Shown in pieces: positions 43,352-51,694 of a DNA stretch of 64,000 bases (the stretch's first letter is position 1; every line of letters begins with the position of its first letter). The translations under genes and the position numbers were made by a program. Below the pieces are notes generated by a model. The model worked only from the letters and a program-made list of their open reading frames with translations, had not been told where the DNA came from and made no database searches. Origin of the DNA: Ensifer adhaerens (lineage in GTDB: Bacteria > Pseudomonadota > Alphaproteobacteria > Rhizobiales > Rhizobiaceae). The stretch covers positions 124,001-188,000 of the forward strand of contig NZ_PNFP01000003.1 of assembly GCF_002940685.1 (NCBI RefSeq), written 5' to 3'.

Positions 43352-44314
43352 ATGAACGCGCACAGGCTGTTTTTGGCCGGCCTCGCATTGGCGTGCGTGC
43401 TGCTGTTGCCCGTGTCGACGGCGGCGAAGGCCGGTTGCGAGACAACCGCCGATCTCGACGAGCGCTATTGCGACGCCGACAGGGACTACGTTGCCGACGC
43501 GCCAACCGACCCCTCAAAGTGGCGGGACCCGCAGACGCTGGTCTGGGCCTATGCTCCGATTGAAGAGCCCGCCGTCTATGCCAGCCTGTTCAAGGATTTC
43601 ACCACCCATCTCGAGGCCTGCCTCGGCCGCCAGATCGTCTATTACCCGGTGCAGTCGAGCAAGGCCGAGATCGAAGCCATGCGGTCGGGGCGCCTGCATT
43701 TCGCGGGTTTCTCCACCGGGCCGACGGTCGAGGCGGTCAACCGTGCCGGCGCCGTTCCCTTCGCCGCGAAAGGCATCGGCAACGCCGTGCGCGGTTACAA
43801 TCTGATTGCCATCGTTCGTGCCGATTCCCCTTTCAAAACCCTCGCCGAGCTCAAGGGGCGGCGCGTGGCGCACGCGTCCGCGTTTTCAAACTCCGGGCAC
43901 CTCGCACCACGCGCGCTTTTCCCCGGCGAGGGCCTGAGCCCGGGCGAGGACTATGCGCCGATCATGTCCGGCGGCCATGACAAATCCATCCTCGGCGTGA
44001 TCTCGGGTGACTACGACATGGCGGCCGTCGCGTCCGACGTGCTGGAACGGCTGATCGAGCGGCGCATGGTCAAGCGTGAAGACCTGCGTGTCATCTTCAC
44101 CAGCGGCATCTTTCCGACGTCGTCCTTTGCCTATGCGCACGATCTCGCCCCGCCGCTGGTCGCGGCGATGAAACGGTGTTTCTTCGATTTCGCATTCACA
44201 GCCGAGATGAAGAGCGAGTTTCACGGCGACGAGCGCTTCCTGCCGATCCGCTACGATCGGGATTGGGCAAGCGTGCGCGAGGTCATCGACAAGGCCGGCG
44301 CTTCCACCTTCTGA
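43352..44314 (+). CDS. PhnD-like phosphate/phosphonate-type substrate-binding protein
   Basis: A 320-aa periplasmic protein of the PhnD/phosphite-binding class. Signal peptide about 1-26. Typical segments are LVWAYAPIEEPAVYASLFKDFTTHLEACLGR, YYPVQSSKAEIEAMRSGRLHFAGFSTGPTVEAVN, LKGRRVAHASAFSNSGHLAPRALF and GGHDKSILGVISGDYDMAAVASD. Such proteins bind phosphonates, phosphite or similar oxyanions. It is followed by a permease/ATPase pair of a different (FbpB/FbpC-like) class, so it may serve an importer for which it is not the classical partner. The GTG two codons earlier is an alternative start. Confidence 0.88.
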   Translation: MNAHRLFLAGLALACVLLLPVSTAAKAGCETTADLDERYCDADRDYVADAPTDPSKWRDPQTLVWAYAPIEEPAVYASLFKDFTTHLEACLGRQIVYYPVQSSKAEIEAMRSGRLHFAGFSTGPTVEAVNRAGAVPFAAKGIGNAVRGYNLIAIVRADSPFKTLAELKGRRVAHASAFSNSGHLAPRALFPGEGLSPGEDYAPIMSGGHDKSILGVISGDYDMAAVASDVLERLIERRMVKREDLRVIFTSGIFPTSSFAYAHDLAPPLVAAMKRCFFDFAFTAEMKSEFHGDERFLPIRYDRDWASVREVIDKAGASTF

Positions 44315-44446
44315 CCCCAACAGACAGCCCGACAGATGCCGATGCGCCGTCCGCGCAGGCCTTGTCGCGCGCCCACCACAAACGTCACCGCAGGTCGGGC
44401 CAACCCGCCCGAGGCTGCTGTGCGGCTTCCAACCCACGGGATTGCT

Positions 44447-46243
44447 ATGCGAAACTTTGGCAAAGCCATTTACAACTACAGGGTCCACAACCAGGACCCC
44501 ACCACGATGGTGGGCGTCGGTCTGGTGGTGCTGTTCGCCTACCTGATTGCAGCGCCCATCCTGCTTCTGCTTTCGGATGCGTTCTTCGTGCAGTTTGCCG
44601 ACCAGGCTCGCTCCGGGCAGTCGATGGGCGAACTGACGCTTTACTACTTCAACCGCGTCTTCCTGTCGGCGATCGCAACCGACGTCTTCTGGCGGCCGCT
44701 GCTGCATACCGCGACCATCGCTTTCGGCGCGATCGTGGTCGCGCTGGCGGTCGGGATCCCGATGGCCTGGCTGATCAGCCGCACCGACATGCCTGGCAAG
44801 ACCTGGTTCGCCACCGTTCTGATCATCCCCTACATGCTGCCGTCCTGGACCTTCGCGCTTGCGTGGCAGACTCTGTTCAAGAACAGGACCACGGGCGGAC
44901 AGCCGAGCTGGATGGAAGCGCTCGGTTTCGCCCCGCCGGACTGGCTCGCCTATGGCGCCTTGCCGATCACCCTCATCCTCGCCTTGCACTACACGCCCTT
45001 CGTCATCCTGCTTTTCGGCAATGCGCTGCGGCAGTTCGATTCGACGCTTGAGGATTCCGCCCGCGTCATCGGCGCCGGCAACGGCCTGATCGCGCGCAAG
45101 ATCATCCTGCCGCTGATGCTGCCGTCGCTGGTTTCGGCCTGCACGCTGATCTTCGCCAAATGTCTCGGCGATTTCGGCGTGGCCTATATCCTCGGCGTTC
45201 CCGTCGGTTACGACGTGCTGGCGACCTCGCTGTTTCGCGCCATCTCCACCAGCCAGACCGGCATGGGGGCGATCCTGGCGCTGACCATCGTCGTGCTCGG
45301 CACCATCTCGATCACCCTCGACATGTACCTGTTGAAGGAAGCGCGCCGCTTCGTGGTCATCGGCTCAAAGGGATCGATGAACCGCACCACGTCGCTGCGC
45401 GGCTACCGGCTGCCGGCAGCCGGGCTCGCGACACTGGTCTTCCTCGTCAGCGCCGTCATTCCATTGCTGGCGCTCGCCATGACCACGGTGATGAAGGTGC
45501 CCGGCGTCTTTGCGCTCGACAATTTCACACTCGCCTACTGGATCGGTTCGGATCTCGGAACGACGGCGCTCAAGCAGGGCATCCTTTTGACGCCCGAGTT
45601 CTGGCAGGCGACGTGGAACACGCTCTGGATCGTCGGTTTGGCCGCTCTCGGCGCGGGCTTCCTCGGCCTGCTCGTCGGCTACGCCGTCACCCGCACGTCC
45701 TCGACGATGATCGCCACCTTCCTGCGGCAGGTGACCTTCCTGCCGTATCTTGTGCCGGGAATAGCCTTTGCCGCCGCCTATCTGTCGATGTTCGCGGTTC
45801 AGCGAGGGCCTGTGCCTGCACTTTACGGCACGCCGATCATTCTGGTGCTGGCGATCCTTGCCGACCAGATGCCTTTCGCCTCCCGCGCCGGCATCTCGGC
45901 GATGATGCAGCTCGGGCACGACCCGGAAGAGGCGGCGCGCATCGCCGGCGCCGGCTGGTTCCGGCGGCTCGCATCGGTCGTCGTCCCGATCCAGAAGGGC
46001 GCGCTCGTCACCGGCGTTCTGCTGCCCTTCATTTCCGGGATCAAGGGACTGAGCCTCGTCGTGGTGCTCGCCGTCCCCGGGACCGATGTGCTGACGACCT
46101 ATGCGCTGAGGCTCGTCGACTACGGCTACGGCCAGGCGGCCAACGCCGTGGTGCTGATGATCTGCATCATCGCTTTCGGCGGCACGCTGATCGTCCAGAA
46201 ACTCACAAAAAGCAAATTGTCCGACGGTTTGGGAGGCAAATAA
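44447..46243 (+). CDS. Double-domain ABC permease, FbpB/PhnV-like
   Basis: A 598-aa permease with two fused BPD_transp_1 domains (about 1-290 and 330-598), 12 membrane segments and two EAA loops (DSTLEDSARVIGAGNGLIARKIILPLM and HDPEEAARIAGAGWFRRLASVVVPI). This form serves iron(III), thiamine, and 2-aminoethylphosphonate-type importers. The ATG at 44447 is preferred; upstream codons are Arg/Pro-rich. Its stop overlaps the ATPase start (TAATG). Confidence 0.92.
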   Translation: MRNFGKAIYNYRVHNQDPTTMVGVGLVVLFAYLIAAPILLLLSDAFFVQFADQARSGQSMGELTLYYFNRVFLSAIATDVFWRPLLHTATIAFGAIVVALAVGIPMAWLISRTDMPGKTWFATVLIIPYMLPSWTFALAWQTLFKNRTTGGQPSWMEALGFAPPDWLAYGALPITLILALHYTPFVILLFGNALRQFDSTLEDSARVIGAGNGLIARKIILPLMLPSLVSACTLIFAKCLGDFGVAYILGVPVGYDVLATSLFRAISTSQTGMGAILALTIVVLGTISITLDMYLLKEARRFVVIGSKGSMNRTTSLRGYRLPAAGLATLVFLVSAVIPLLALAMTTVMKVPGVFALDNFTLAYWIGSDLGTTALKQGILLTPEFWQATWNTLWIVGLAALGAGFLGLLVGYAVTRTSSTMIATFLRQVTFLPYLVPGIAFAAAYLSMFAVQRGPVPALYGTPIILVLAILADQMPFASRAGISAMMQLGHDPEEAARIAGAGWFRRLASVVVPIQKGALVTGVLLPFISGIKGLSLVVVLAVPGTDVLTTYALRLVDYGYGQAANAVVLMICIIAFGGTLIVQKLTKSKLSDGLGGK

Positions 46244-47325
46244 TGTCAAGCATCAGCATCCGCGATGTCAGAAAGAGCTACGGCAACACGACGCAAGCGG
46301 CTGTCGAGCGGCTGAGCATCGAGATACCGCAATCCGATTTCCTCTGCCTTCTCGGGCCGTCCGGCTGCGGCAAGACGACGACCCTGCGCATGATCGCGGG
46401 CCTCGAGCATCCGACGGCGGGCCGGATTCATCTGGGCGACCGGACCATCGTGTCGGTCGACGACGGTGTCTACGTGCCGGCGGAAAAGCGTGGCATGGGG
46501 CTGGTCTTCCAGAACTATGCGCTGTGGCCGCACATGACGGTCGAACAGAACATCGAGTTCGGGCTGAAGCTGCGCAAGGTCCCCAAGGCCGAACGCGACG
46601 CGATCATCGGCGAGGTCCTGAAAAAGCTCGCGATCGACCGCTATCGCACGCGCCTGCCGTCGCAGCTCTCCGGTGGCCAGCAGCAGCGCGTCGCGCTCGC
46701 CCGTATGCTCGCGCTCAAGCCCGACATCATCCTGCTCGACGAACCGCTGTCCAACCTCGACGCCAAGCTGCGCCTGGAAATGCGGGCGGAACTCAAGCGG
46801 ATCCACCAGGAACTCGGCTCCACCATCGTCTTCGTGACCCATGACCAATGGGAGGCGATGACGCTTGCAACCACCATCGCCGTCATGAGTGAGGGCCAGC
46901 TGCAGCAGCTTGGCACGCCCGACGACATCTACGAGCGCCCGGCCAACCGCTTCGTCGCCGAATTCGTCGGCAACCTGCCGATCAACATCATCGAACTCGG
47001 CAGCGGTCGATCCGGCGCGCTGGTCGGCTGGATGCGCGACCGCCTGGCCGCAAGGACACTGCCGCAGCCGGCGGGCTCCGTCGGCATCCGCCCGGAATCG
47101 GTCCGCCTGACGCGCTCCATCGTGGAAGGCGCAAGGGAAGCACGGGTCGTCGAGGTGGTGCCGACCGGCGGAAGCTGGATCGTCGAGCTTTCGGTGGACG
47201 GCGAGCAGTTCTTCGCGATCGCCGGCGAGCTGCCGGACGCGACGCGGGGCGACCAGGTGTTCTTCCACGTCGAGCCCCAGCACCTGCACATCTTCGATGT
47301 CGATGGCCGGCGTATCGCCGCCTGA
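46243..47325 (+). CDS. ABC transporter ATPase, FbpC/PotA-like
   Basis: A 360-aa ATPase. Walker A GPSGCGKTT (about 38-46), VFQNYALWPHM, signature LSGGQQQRVALARML (about 138-152), Walker [17 protein letters not shown], switch His in FVTHDQWEA, then a TOBE domain. It is coupled to the double-domain permease by TAATG and followed by a binding protein 49 bases on. Confidence 0.94.
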   Translation: MSSISIRDVRKSYGNTTQAAVERLSIEIPQSDFLCLLGPSGCGKTTTLRMIAGLEHPTAGRIHLGDRTIVSVDDGVYVPAEKRGMGLVFQNYALWPHMTVEQNIEFGLKLRKVPKAERDAIIGEVLKKLAIDRYRTRLPSQLSGGQQQRVALARMLALKPDIILLDEPLSNLDAKLRLEMRAELKRIHQELGSTIVFVTHDQWEAMTLATTIAVMSEGQLQQLGTPDDIYERPANRFVAEFVGNLPINIIELGSGRSGALVGWMRDRLAARTLPQPAGSVGIRPESVRLTRSIVEGAREARVVEVVPTGGSWIVELSVDGEQFFAIAGELPDATRGDQVFFHVEPQHLHIFDVDGRRIAA

Positions 47326-47374
47326 GACGATGCCATCCCATCCCGACACAGCAATTGACCGTAAGGAGGATAAA

Positions 47375-48541
47375 ATGCTGTCAATACAAGAAGGTAGACT
47401 GCCAAAATCCGTTCGCCGCGCCATTCTGGCCGGCGTATCGCTGGTGGCGCTCGTCGCACCGGCGGCGGCTCAGGACGCAGCCGAGATCGGCATTTCCGAT
47501 GCCGACTACACGCTTGAGGCCCTGATCGAGGCGGCAAAGAAGGAAGGGCCGATCACCGTCGTCGACGCGACCGGCAAGATCGTCTCCATGGCCGAGAACT
47601 TCACAGCGAAATACGGCATCCAGGCGACCGGCGTGAAGCTGAGCGGCCAGGATCAGCAGCAGGTCATCCTGCGTGAAGCCGCAGCCGGAAGCGTCCGCTC
47701 CGACGTCTTCAACATGAGCAACCTGCCGTCTGTCACCTCGGAGATCATTGCGCAGGGCGCCGGCGTAAGCTGGATGCCGCCGGACCTGATGGCCGTCGTG
47801 CCGGTCCAGTATCAGACGCCCGCCATCACCAGCCTCAACCCCTGGGTCTGGGCCTACAACACCGACGTCCATGGCGACAAATGCCCGATCGACAACGTCT
47901 GGGCGCTGACGACGGAAGACTGGAAGGGCCGTGTCGCCATTCCGGATCCCCTGCTGCGCAACGAAACGATGTTCTGGTTCAACCAGATCCAGGCGCATGA
48001 CGACGACGACATGCGCAAGGCCTATGAGGCCTTCTTCGGCAAGCCGCTTGAAACGGAAGAAGCGAGCGCGACGGCCGAATGGGTCAAGCGCCTTGCCAAG
48101 AACAAGCCGAGCGTGACCCGCAGCGACACGGATGTCGGCCCGATCATCGGTGCGGCCGGGCAGCAAAAGCCGTTCATGGGCTTCCTGAGCTCCGCCATTT
48201 TCCGCGACGCGAAGAAGAATGGCTACGGCATGGGCATCTGCGCCGGCCTGAAGCCCTGGGTCGGTCAGTTGACCCCGCGCGTGGCGGTGATCGCCTCGGG
48301 CTCGAAGCACCCGAACGCGGCCAAGCTCTTCGTTCACTTCATGATGACGGAGGAGGGCATGGCGCCGCAGCTCGCCGACGGTAAGATCTCCTCCAACCAG
48401 GAAGCGAAAATCCCGAAGGAAGAAGCCTCCGGCGTCATCGACGTCGTGCACGAACTGCACGTCCCGCATTCCGAGACGTCGAAGGACGATTTCGCCAAGC
48501 TCCAGGACTGGCAGGATTTCTGGATCGTCAATTCACGATAG
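47375..48541 (+). CDS. ABC transporter substrate-binding protein, Fe(III)/phosphonate-like
   Basis: A 388-aa periplasmic protein. Signal peptide about 1-33 (AILAGVSLVALVAPAAAQ), then an extracellular solute-binding fold (LEALIEAAKKEGPITVVDATGKI...ITSLNPWVWAYNTDVHG...DWKGRVAIPDPLLRNE...KLFVHFMMTEEG). The ATG at 47375 follows AAGGAGGATAAA, an excellent ribosome binding site. It is the third binding protein of this locus and the one in the same operon and class as the permease and ATPase, so it is the most likely cognate partner. Iron(III) or an organophosphonate are candidates; I cannot choose. Confidence 0.9.
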   Translation: MLSIQEGRLPKSVRRAILAGVSLVALVAPAAAQDAAEIGISDADYTLEALIEAAKKEGPITVVDATGKIVSMAENFTAKYGIQATGVKLSGQDQQQVILREAAAGSVRSDVFNMSNLPSVTSEIIAQGAGVSWMPPDLMAVVPVQYQTPAITSLNPWVWAYNTDVHGDKCPIDNVWALTTEDWKGRVAIPDPLLRNETMFWFNQIQAHDDDDMRKAYEAFFGKPLETEEASATAEWVKRLAKNKPSVTRSDTDVGPIIGAAGQQKPFMGFLSSAIFRDAKKNGYGMGICAGLKPWVGQLTPRVAVIASGSKHPNAAKLFVHFMMTEEGMAPQLADGKISSNQEAKIPKEEASGVIDVVHELHVPHSETSKDDFAKLQDWQDFWIVNSR

Positions 48542-48555
48542 GCAGAACAACGCGA

Positions 48556-48581
48556 GTGCCCGGGCTACCTGCGCCGGGCAC
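48556..48581 (+). terminator. Hairpin after the binding-protein gene
   Basis: GTGCCCGG (48556-48563) and CCGGGCAC (48574-48581) form a perfect 8-bp stem 15 bases beyond the stop codon. It lacks a T-run, so it may stop transcription weakly or protect the mRNA end. Confidence 0.5.
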
Positions 48582-49090
48582 CTGTATCCCTCACTCGCCC
48601 GCCCTCATCGAGAGCGTCGCGATGCGCTCAAGGCCGATCGCCTAGTGCGCCATTGGGTATCCCGTTTCAGCCTGGCGCGCCTGTTGCTCTTCGGGACCTT
48701 CGTCGAAGCGACGGCGATCCTCGTGATGCTGCCGCTTCCGCGCGAGGGCGGGCTCTTGCTGGTCCTTGCATGGCGGAGGTCGAGGCGAACTTCTACCGGA
48801 ACGCGATCAACTGACGGACCCGCCGCCAGGAACACGCGCGCGACTTGTTCCTGCAGCACGCGGCAACTCGCTGGGGGGTCCCTCCGGTCCCCAGCGAGAT
48901 TTTTGCGTGAAGCCCTTTGGTCTGATGTGACCGGGCACGGTTCGCCGCGCAAGCACTTACCGTGCACATCCCGTTTTGGAGCATTTTTTTGGGAGAATAG
49001 GCGCACTGCATAAAGTTGTAGGTACCATCGAAATGGAATATCCATAAACTCGCGCTAGACCGATCGACATTCGTGAATCGGGAGCGAGGC
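48582..49090. other. Long intergenic region with candidate sRNA
   Basis: About 510 bases without a supported protein gene. It contains two hairpins, the second a strong intrinsic terminator that belongs to no visible gene (see 48800-48905). A 14-codon frame at 48770-48814 (MAEVEANFYRNAIN) has no supporting signals. Confidence 0.5.
48800..48905 (+). ncRNA. Candidate small RNA with intrinsic terminator
   Basis: An orphan terminator TCGCTGGGG (48868-48876), 12-base loop and CCCCAGCGA (48889-48897) followed by GATTTTTG lies 325 bases beyond the nearest upstream gene end. Another perfect stem, CAGGAACA (48827-48834) / TGTTCCTG (48846-48853), precedes it. The terminator loop exposes CCCTCC, an anti-Shine-Dalgarno motif typical of many alphaproteobacterial regulatory RNAs. 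TTGCAT at 48766-48771 with a weak -10 near 48789 could start a transcript near 48800. The 5' end is a guess. It could also be a leader of the gene at 49091. Confidence 0.45.
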
Positions 49091-49852
49091 ATGCAAAGAG
49101 ACGTGCAGTTCAACGGGCAGAAAGATTGGCGGATCGCGCGATATGCCATCGGTGGCATCGTTGGGTTCGCGGTGCTTGCCCAGCTCCTGGTCTATCTCAG
49201 CCTGGTCGCCCTGGTCGATCGGCCCTATGCGGCTGCCATGGTCGGCGCAGCGCTGATCTCTCTGCTCATGGGCGTGCCGCTGATTGTCCTGGCGGCGACG
49301 CAGTTTCGCCGGGCGCAGCGCCTGCGCAACCAGATCAATCACGTCGTCGCCCATGATGCCACGACGGGCTGCGTGACCGGTCGTGGGCTCGTGCAGCAGG
49401 TCAATGGCCTCGAACGCCGCCGCCAGCACACCGGCGAGGAGCTTCACGGCGCGCTCATCCACCTCAGGATCAACAATCTCGATGACGTCGGCGCAGCTTT
49501 CGGCCCGGCCTGGAGCGAGGAGCTGCTGCAATTCGTCGCCTCGACGATCAGCACCTCGGTGCGGCGCGACGACATCGTCGCCCGGACCGGGCCTGCAAGT
49601 TTCGACGTCGTGCTCGTCGGCGCAACCGAGGCGGATGCGGAGCATGTTTCCAACCGCCTGACAAAGGCCCTGTCGTCGGCGCATTTTTCGGCCGATGGCA
49701 GCAAGGTCGACCTTGAACTCAGCGTTGGCGGAGCCCTGTTCGATGGCAGCGTCGATCTGGAACGCCTGCGCCGGGCGGCGGCCTCCGAGGCGGTCATGGT
49801 CGCCGCCCAAGGCGTCCAGCGCGTCGATTTCGTACGCCTGCCTTCTGCCTGA
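49091..49852 (+). CDS. Membrane protein with degenerate GGDEF domain
   Basis: A 253-aa protein. Two membrane segments (about 18-42 and 48-70), then a GGDEF-like domain about 85-245. The domain keeps the fold marks (HDATTGCVTGRGL, ARTGPASFDVVLVGATEADAE) but the active loop reads GPASF instead of GGDEF and the metal-binding D-x-D position is RINN, so it should not make c-di-GMP. No EAL domain and no RxxD inhibitory site is visible. The ATG at 49091 has GGGAGCGAGGC before it. It precedes the type I secretion genes in the same direction and may have a regulatory role there. That link is inferred from position. Confidence 0.82.
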   Translation: MQRDVQFNGQKDWRIARYAIGGIVGFAVLAQLLVYLSLVALVDRPYAAAMVGAALISLLMGVPLIVLAATQFRRAQRLRNQINHVVAHDATTGCVTGRGLVQQVNGLERRRQHTGEELHGALIHLRINNLDDVGAAFGPAWSEELLQFVASTISTSVRRDDIVARTGPASFDVVLVGATEADAEHVSNRLTKALSSAHFSADGSKVDLELSVGGALFDGSVDLERLRRAAASEAVMVAAQGVQRVDFVRLPSA

Positions 49853-50218
49853 GGAGTTGGGGCCGCCGTAGCTCGTGCCGGAGCGGCATGCGACGATCGC
49901 TCGCAGCGGCTGATTGCCAGACCTGGATACCGCTTTAAAGTTGCAGAACGCATGCCCCGCTTGTTGCGGCCGGATGTCCGCCACCAAAGCTGCTGTCGCG
50001 GGCGCCTTTTTCTTTCAATAGGTTACCGGAGTCTTTCGTTGCGACGTTGCTGTTCCATTTTTGCAACATAGCCGTGCGAAAGCTTGGGGCTTTCCGGGAC
50101 CACCCCAAAATTGGTCACCGCCTTATATTACCTCTGTATTATCTGTCGACGAATTGGGGCAGTAGCGACGTACGCTTGGATTAGCCGGCATGACGTACTG
50201 ATTGCGAGGGGGATAGTA
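49853..50218. other. Promoter region of the type I secretion operon
   Basis: About 365 bases between the GGDEF-like gene and the TolC-like gene. It holds the motif at 50104-50115 shared with the adhesin promoter and an AT-rich stretch TTATATTACCTCTGTATTAT just downstream of it, which could contain the -10 region. No gene seen. Confidence 0.5.
50104..50115 (+). promoter_or_regulatory. Motif CCCAAAATTGGT shared with adhesin promoter
   Basis: CCCAAAATTGGT here is identical to the reverse complement of 57186-57197 upstream of the adhesin gene; flanking CAC on both sides is also similar. The core CCAAAATTGG is nearly symmetrical. It ends 104 bases before the TolC-like start codon; the adhesin copy ends 107 bases before its ATG. 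Confidence 0.5.
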
Positions 50219-51661
50219 TTGAAAGCGGGGAAAACTTTTAGGGGCGGGCTGTTTTCTATCCTGCTCGCATCGACCATGTTCGCGAGCGGTGCGGAAGCCA
50301 TGACGCTGAGGGAAGCGCTTCAGATCGCGATGGAATCGAATCCGGAAATCGGTCAGTCGATCGAGAACCGTGAGGCGATCGAGTTCGAATTGCGTCAGGC
50401 GCGTGGTCTGTATCTGCCAAGCGTCGACGTCGAAGCTTCGACGGGCGTGCGCCATCTCGAAGACAGCAGCCGTCGGCTCGGCTCGATCGAGAACGACCCG
50501 CTTTATCCATCCGACGTCGGACTGACCATCACGCAGAAGCTCTTCGACGGCGGTGGCCGTCGTGCCGAGCTCGAGCGTCAGGCAGCACGCGTCGACAGCG
50601 CGTCTTTCCGTGTGCTCGAGCGCTCGGAAACGATTGGCCTGCAGATCGTTCGCGAATATTTCGAATATATTCTCCAGCAGCAGATCGTTGCGGAAGCACG
50701 CAAGAATGTCGGTGTGCACCAGTCGATCCTGTCAGATATCAGCTCGCTGATTTCAGGCGGCGCCTTGACCGAGGCGGATCGCCAGCAGGCAAGCGAACGC
50801 CTGCTGGCGGCCAAGGCACGCCTGCAGGAAGCGGAAGAAGCGTTCGATACGGTCAAGATCAGCTTCAACCGCCTGGTCGGACAGCCGCTCACCAACCCAT
50901 CCATGCCGAAGTCGGTCGCCGGCGCCCTGCCGAAGACGCTCGAGACGGCGATCGGTATCGCCCGCACCAACAATCCGCGGATCAAGGCCGCCGACTCCGA
51001 CATCAACGTCGCGGACTCGCAGGTCAAGGCGGCGCGTTCGAACATGCTGCCCGAAGTCTTCGCCGAGGGCCGCGTACGCACGGGCAACGATATCGATGGC
51101 TCGACCGGCAACACCTGGGACGCACAGGGCCGGATCGTCGCGAAGTGGAACCTCTATCGCGGCGGCATCGATGTCGCCAACGAGCAGGAGCAGATGCGCC
51201 GGGCGAGCGAACAGCGGCTGGTCTTCCACCAGGCGCATCGCGAAGTCGAGGAAGCCGTGCGCATTTCCTGGGAGCGCCGCAGCAGCCAGTACGACATCGC
51301 CCGCACGCTGAACGCGCAGGCGCAGATGAACGTGCAGCTCGTCGAATCCTATCGCGAACAGCTCAAGGTCGGCCAGCGTTCGCTGCTCGACGTGCTCGGC
51401 GCGCAGAACTCGCGTTTCAACGTCAGTGTGCTTGCGAAGACCTCGCAGTATGCTGCGTTGTTTGCCGAGTACCGGCTGCTGGCAGCAACAGGCCAGCTGC
51501 TGCCGACAATGAAGATCAAGGCGCCGGCGCAGGCGGAAGCCTACGCGCGCAACGAGTTCAACGTCCCGGATGCCCCGGCTACGGAAACCTATCGCCGTGT
51601 GCCTTCGCGTCAGACGAACGACTTGCCGCTCGACTTGCTGGCGCCGATCCGGCAGAAATGA
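50219..51661 (+). CDS. TolC-family outer-membrane channel of a type I secretion system
   Basis: About 480 aa from a TTG at 50219, which gives a good signal peptide (KAGKTFRGGLFSILLASTMFASGAEA) and has AGGGGG seven bases upstream; the frame is open further upstream to 50084 but that part is not signal-like. Two repeated halves with long helices and OEP-family residues follow (MTLREALQIAMESNPEIGQSIENREAIEFELRQARGLYLPSVDVEAS, then YREQLKVGQRSLLDVLGAQN). It would be the LapE/AggA-like pore for the adhesin, with the next two genes as inner-membrane partners. Confidence 0.92.
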   Translation: MKAGKTFRGGLFSILLASTMFASGAEAMTLREALQIAMESNPEIGQSIENREAIEFELRQARGLYLPSVDVEASTGVRHLEDSSRRLGSIENDPLYPSDVGLTITQKLFDGGGRRAELERQAARVDSASFRVLERSETIGLQIVREYFEYILQQQIVAEARKNVGVHQSILSDISSLISGGALTEADRQQASERLLAAKARLQEAEEAFDTVKISFNRLVGQPLTNPSMPKSVAGALPKTLETAIGIARTNNPRIKAADSDINVADSQVKAARSNMLPEVFAEGRVRTGNDIDGSTGNTWDAQGRIVAKWNLYRGGIDVANEQEQMRRASEQRLVFHQAHREVEEAVRISWERRSSQYDIARTLNAQAQMNVQLVESYREQLKVGQRSLLDVLGAQNSRFNVSVLAKTSQYAALFAEYRLLAATGQLLPTMKIKAPAQAEAYARNEFNVPDAPATETYRRVPSRQTNDLPLDLLAPIRQK

Positions 51662-51694
51662 TAGTCCTCGTCAGGGCGGACACAACCGGTGGTG

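Noticed and set aside
48770-48814. A 14-codon gene MAEVEANFYRNAIN
   Set aside because: Too short, with no convincing ribosome binding site of its own; the interval is better explained as part of the candidate sRNA region.
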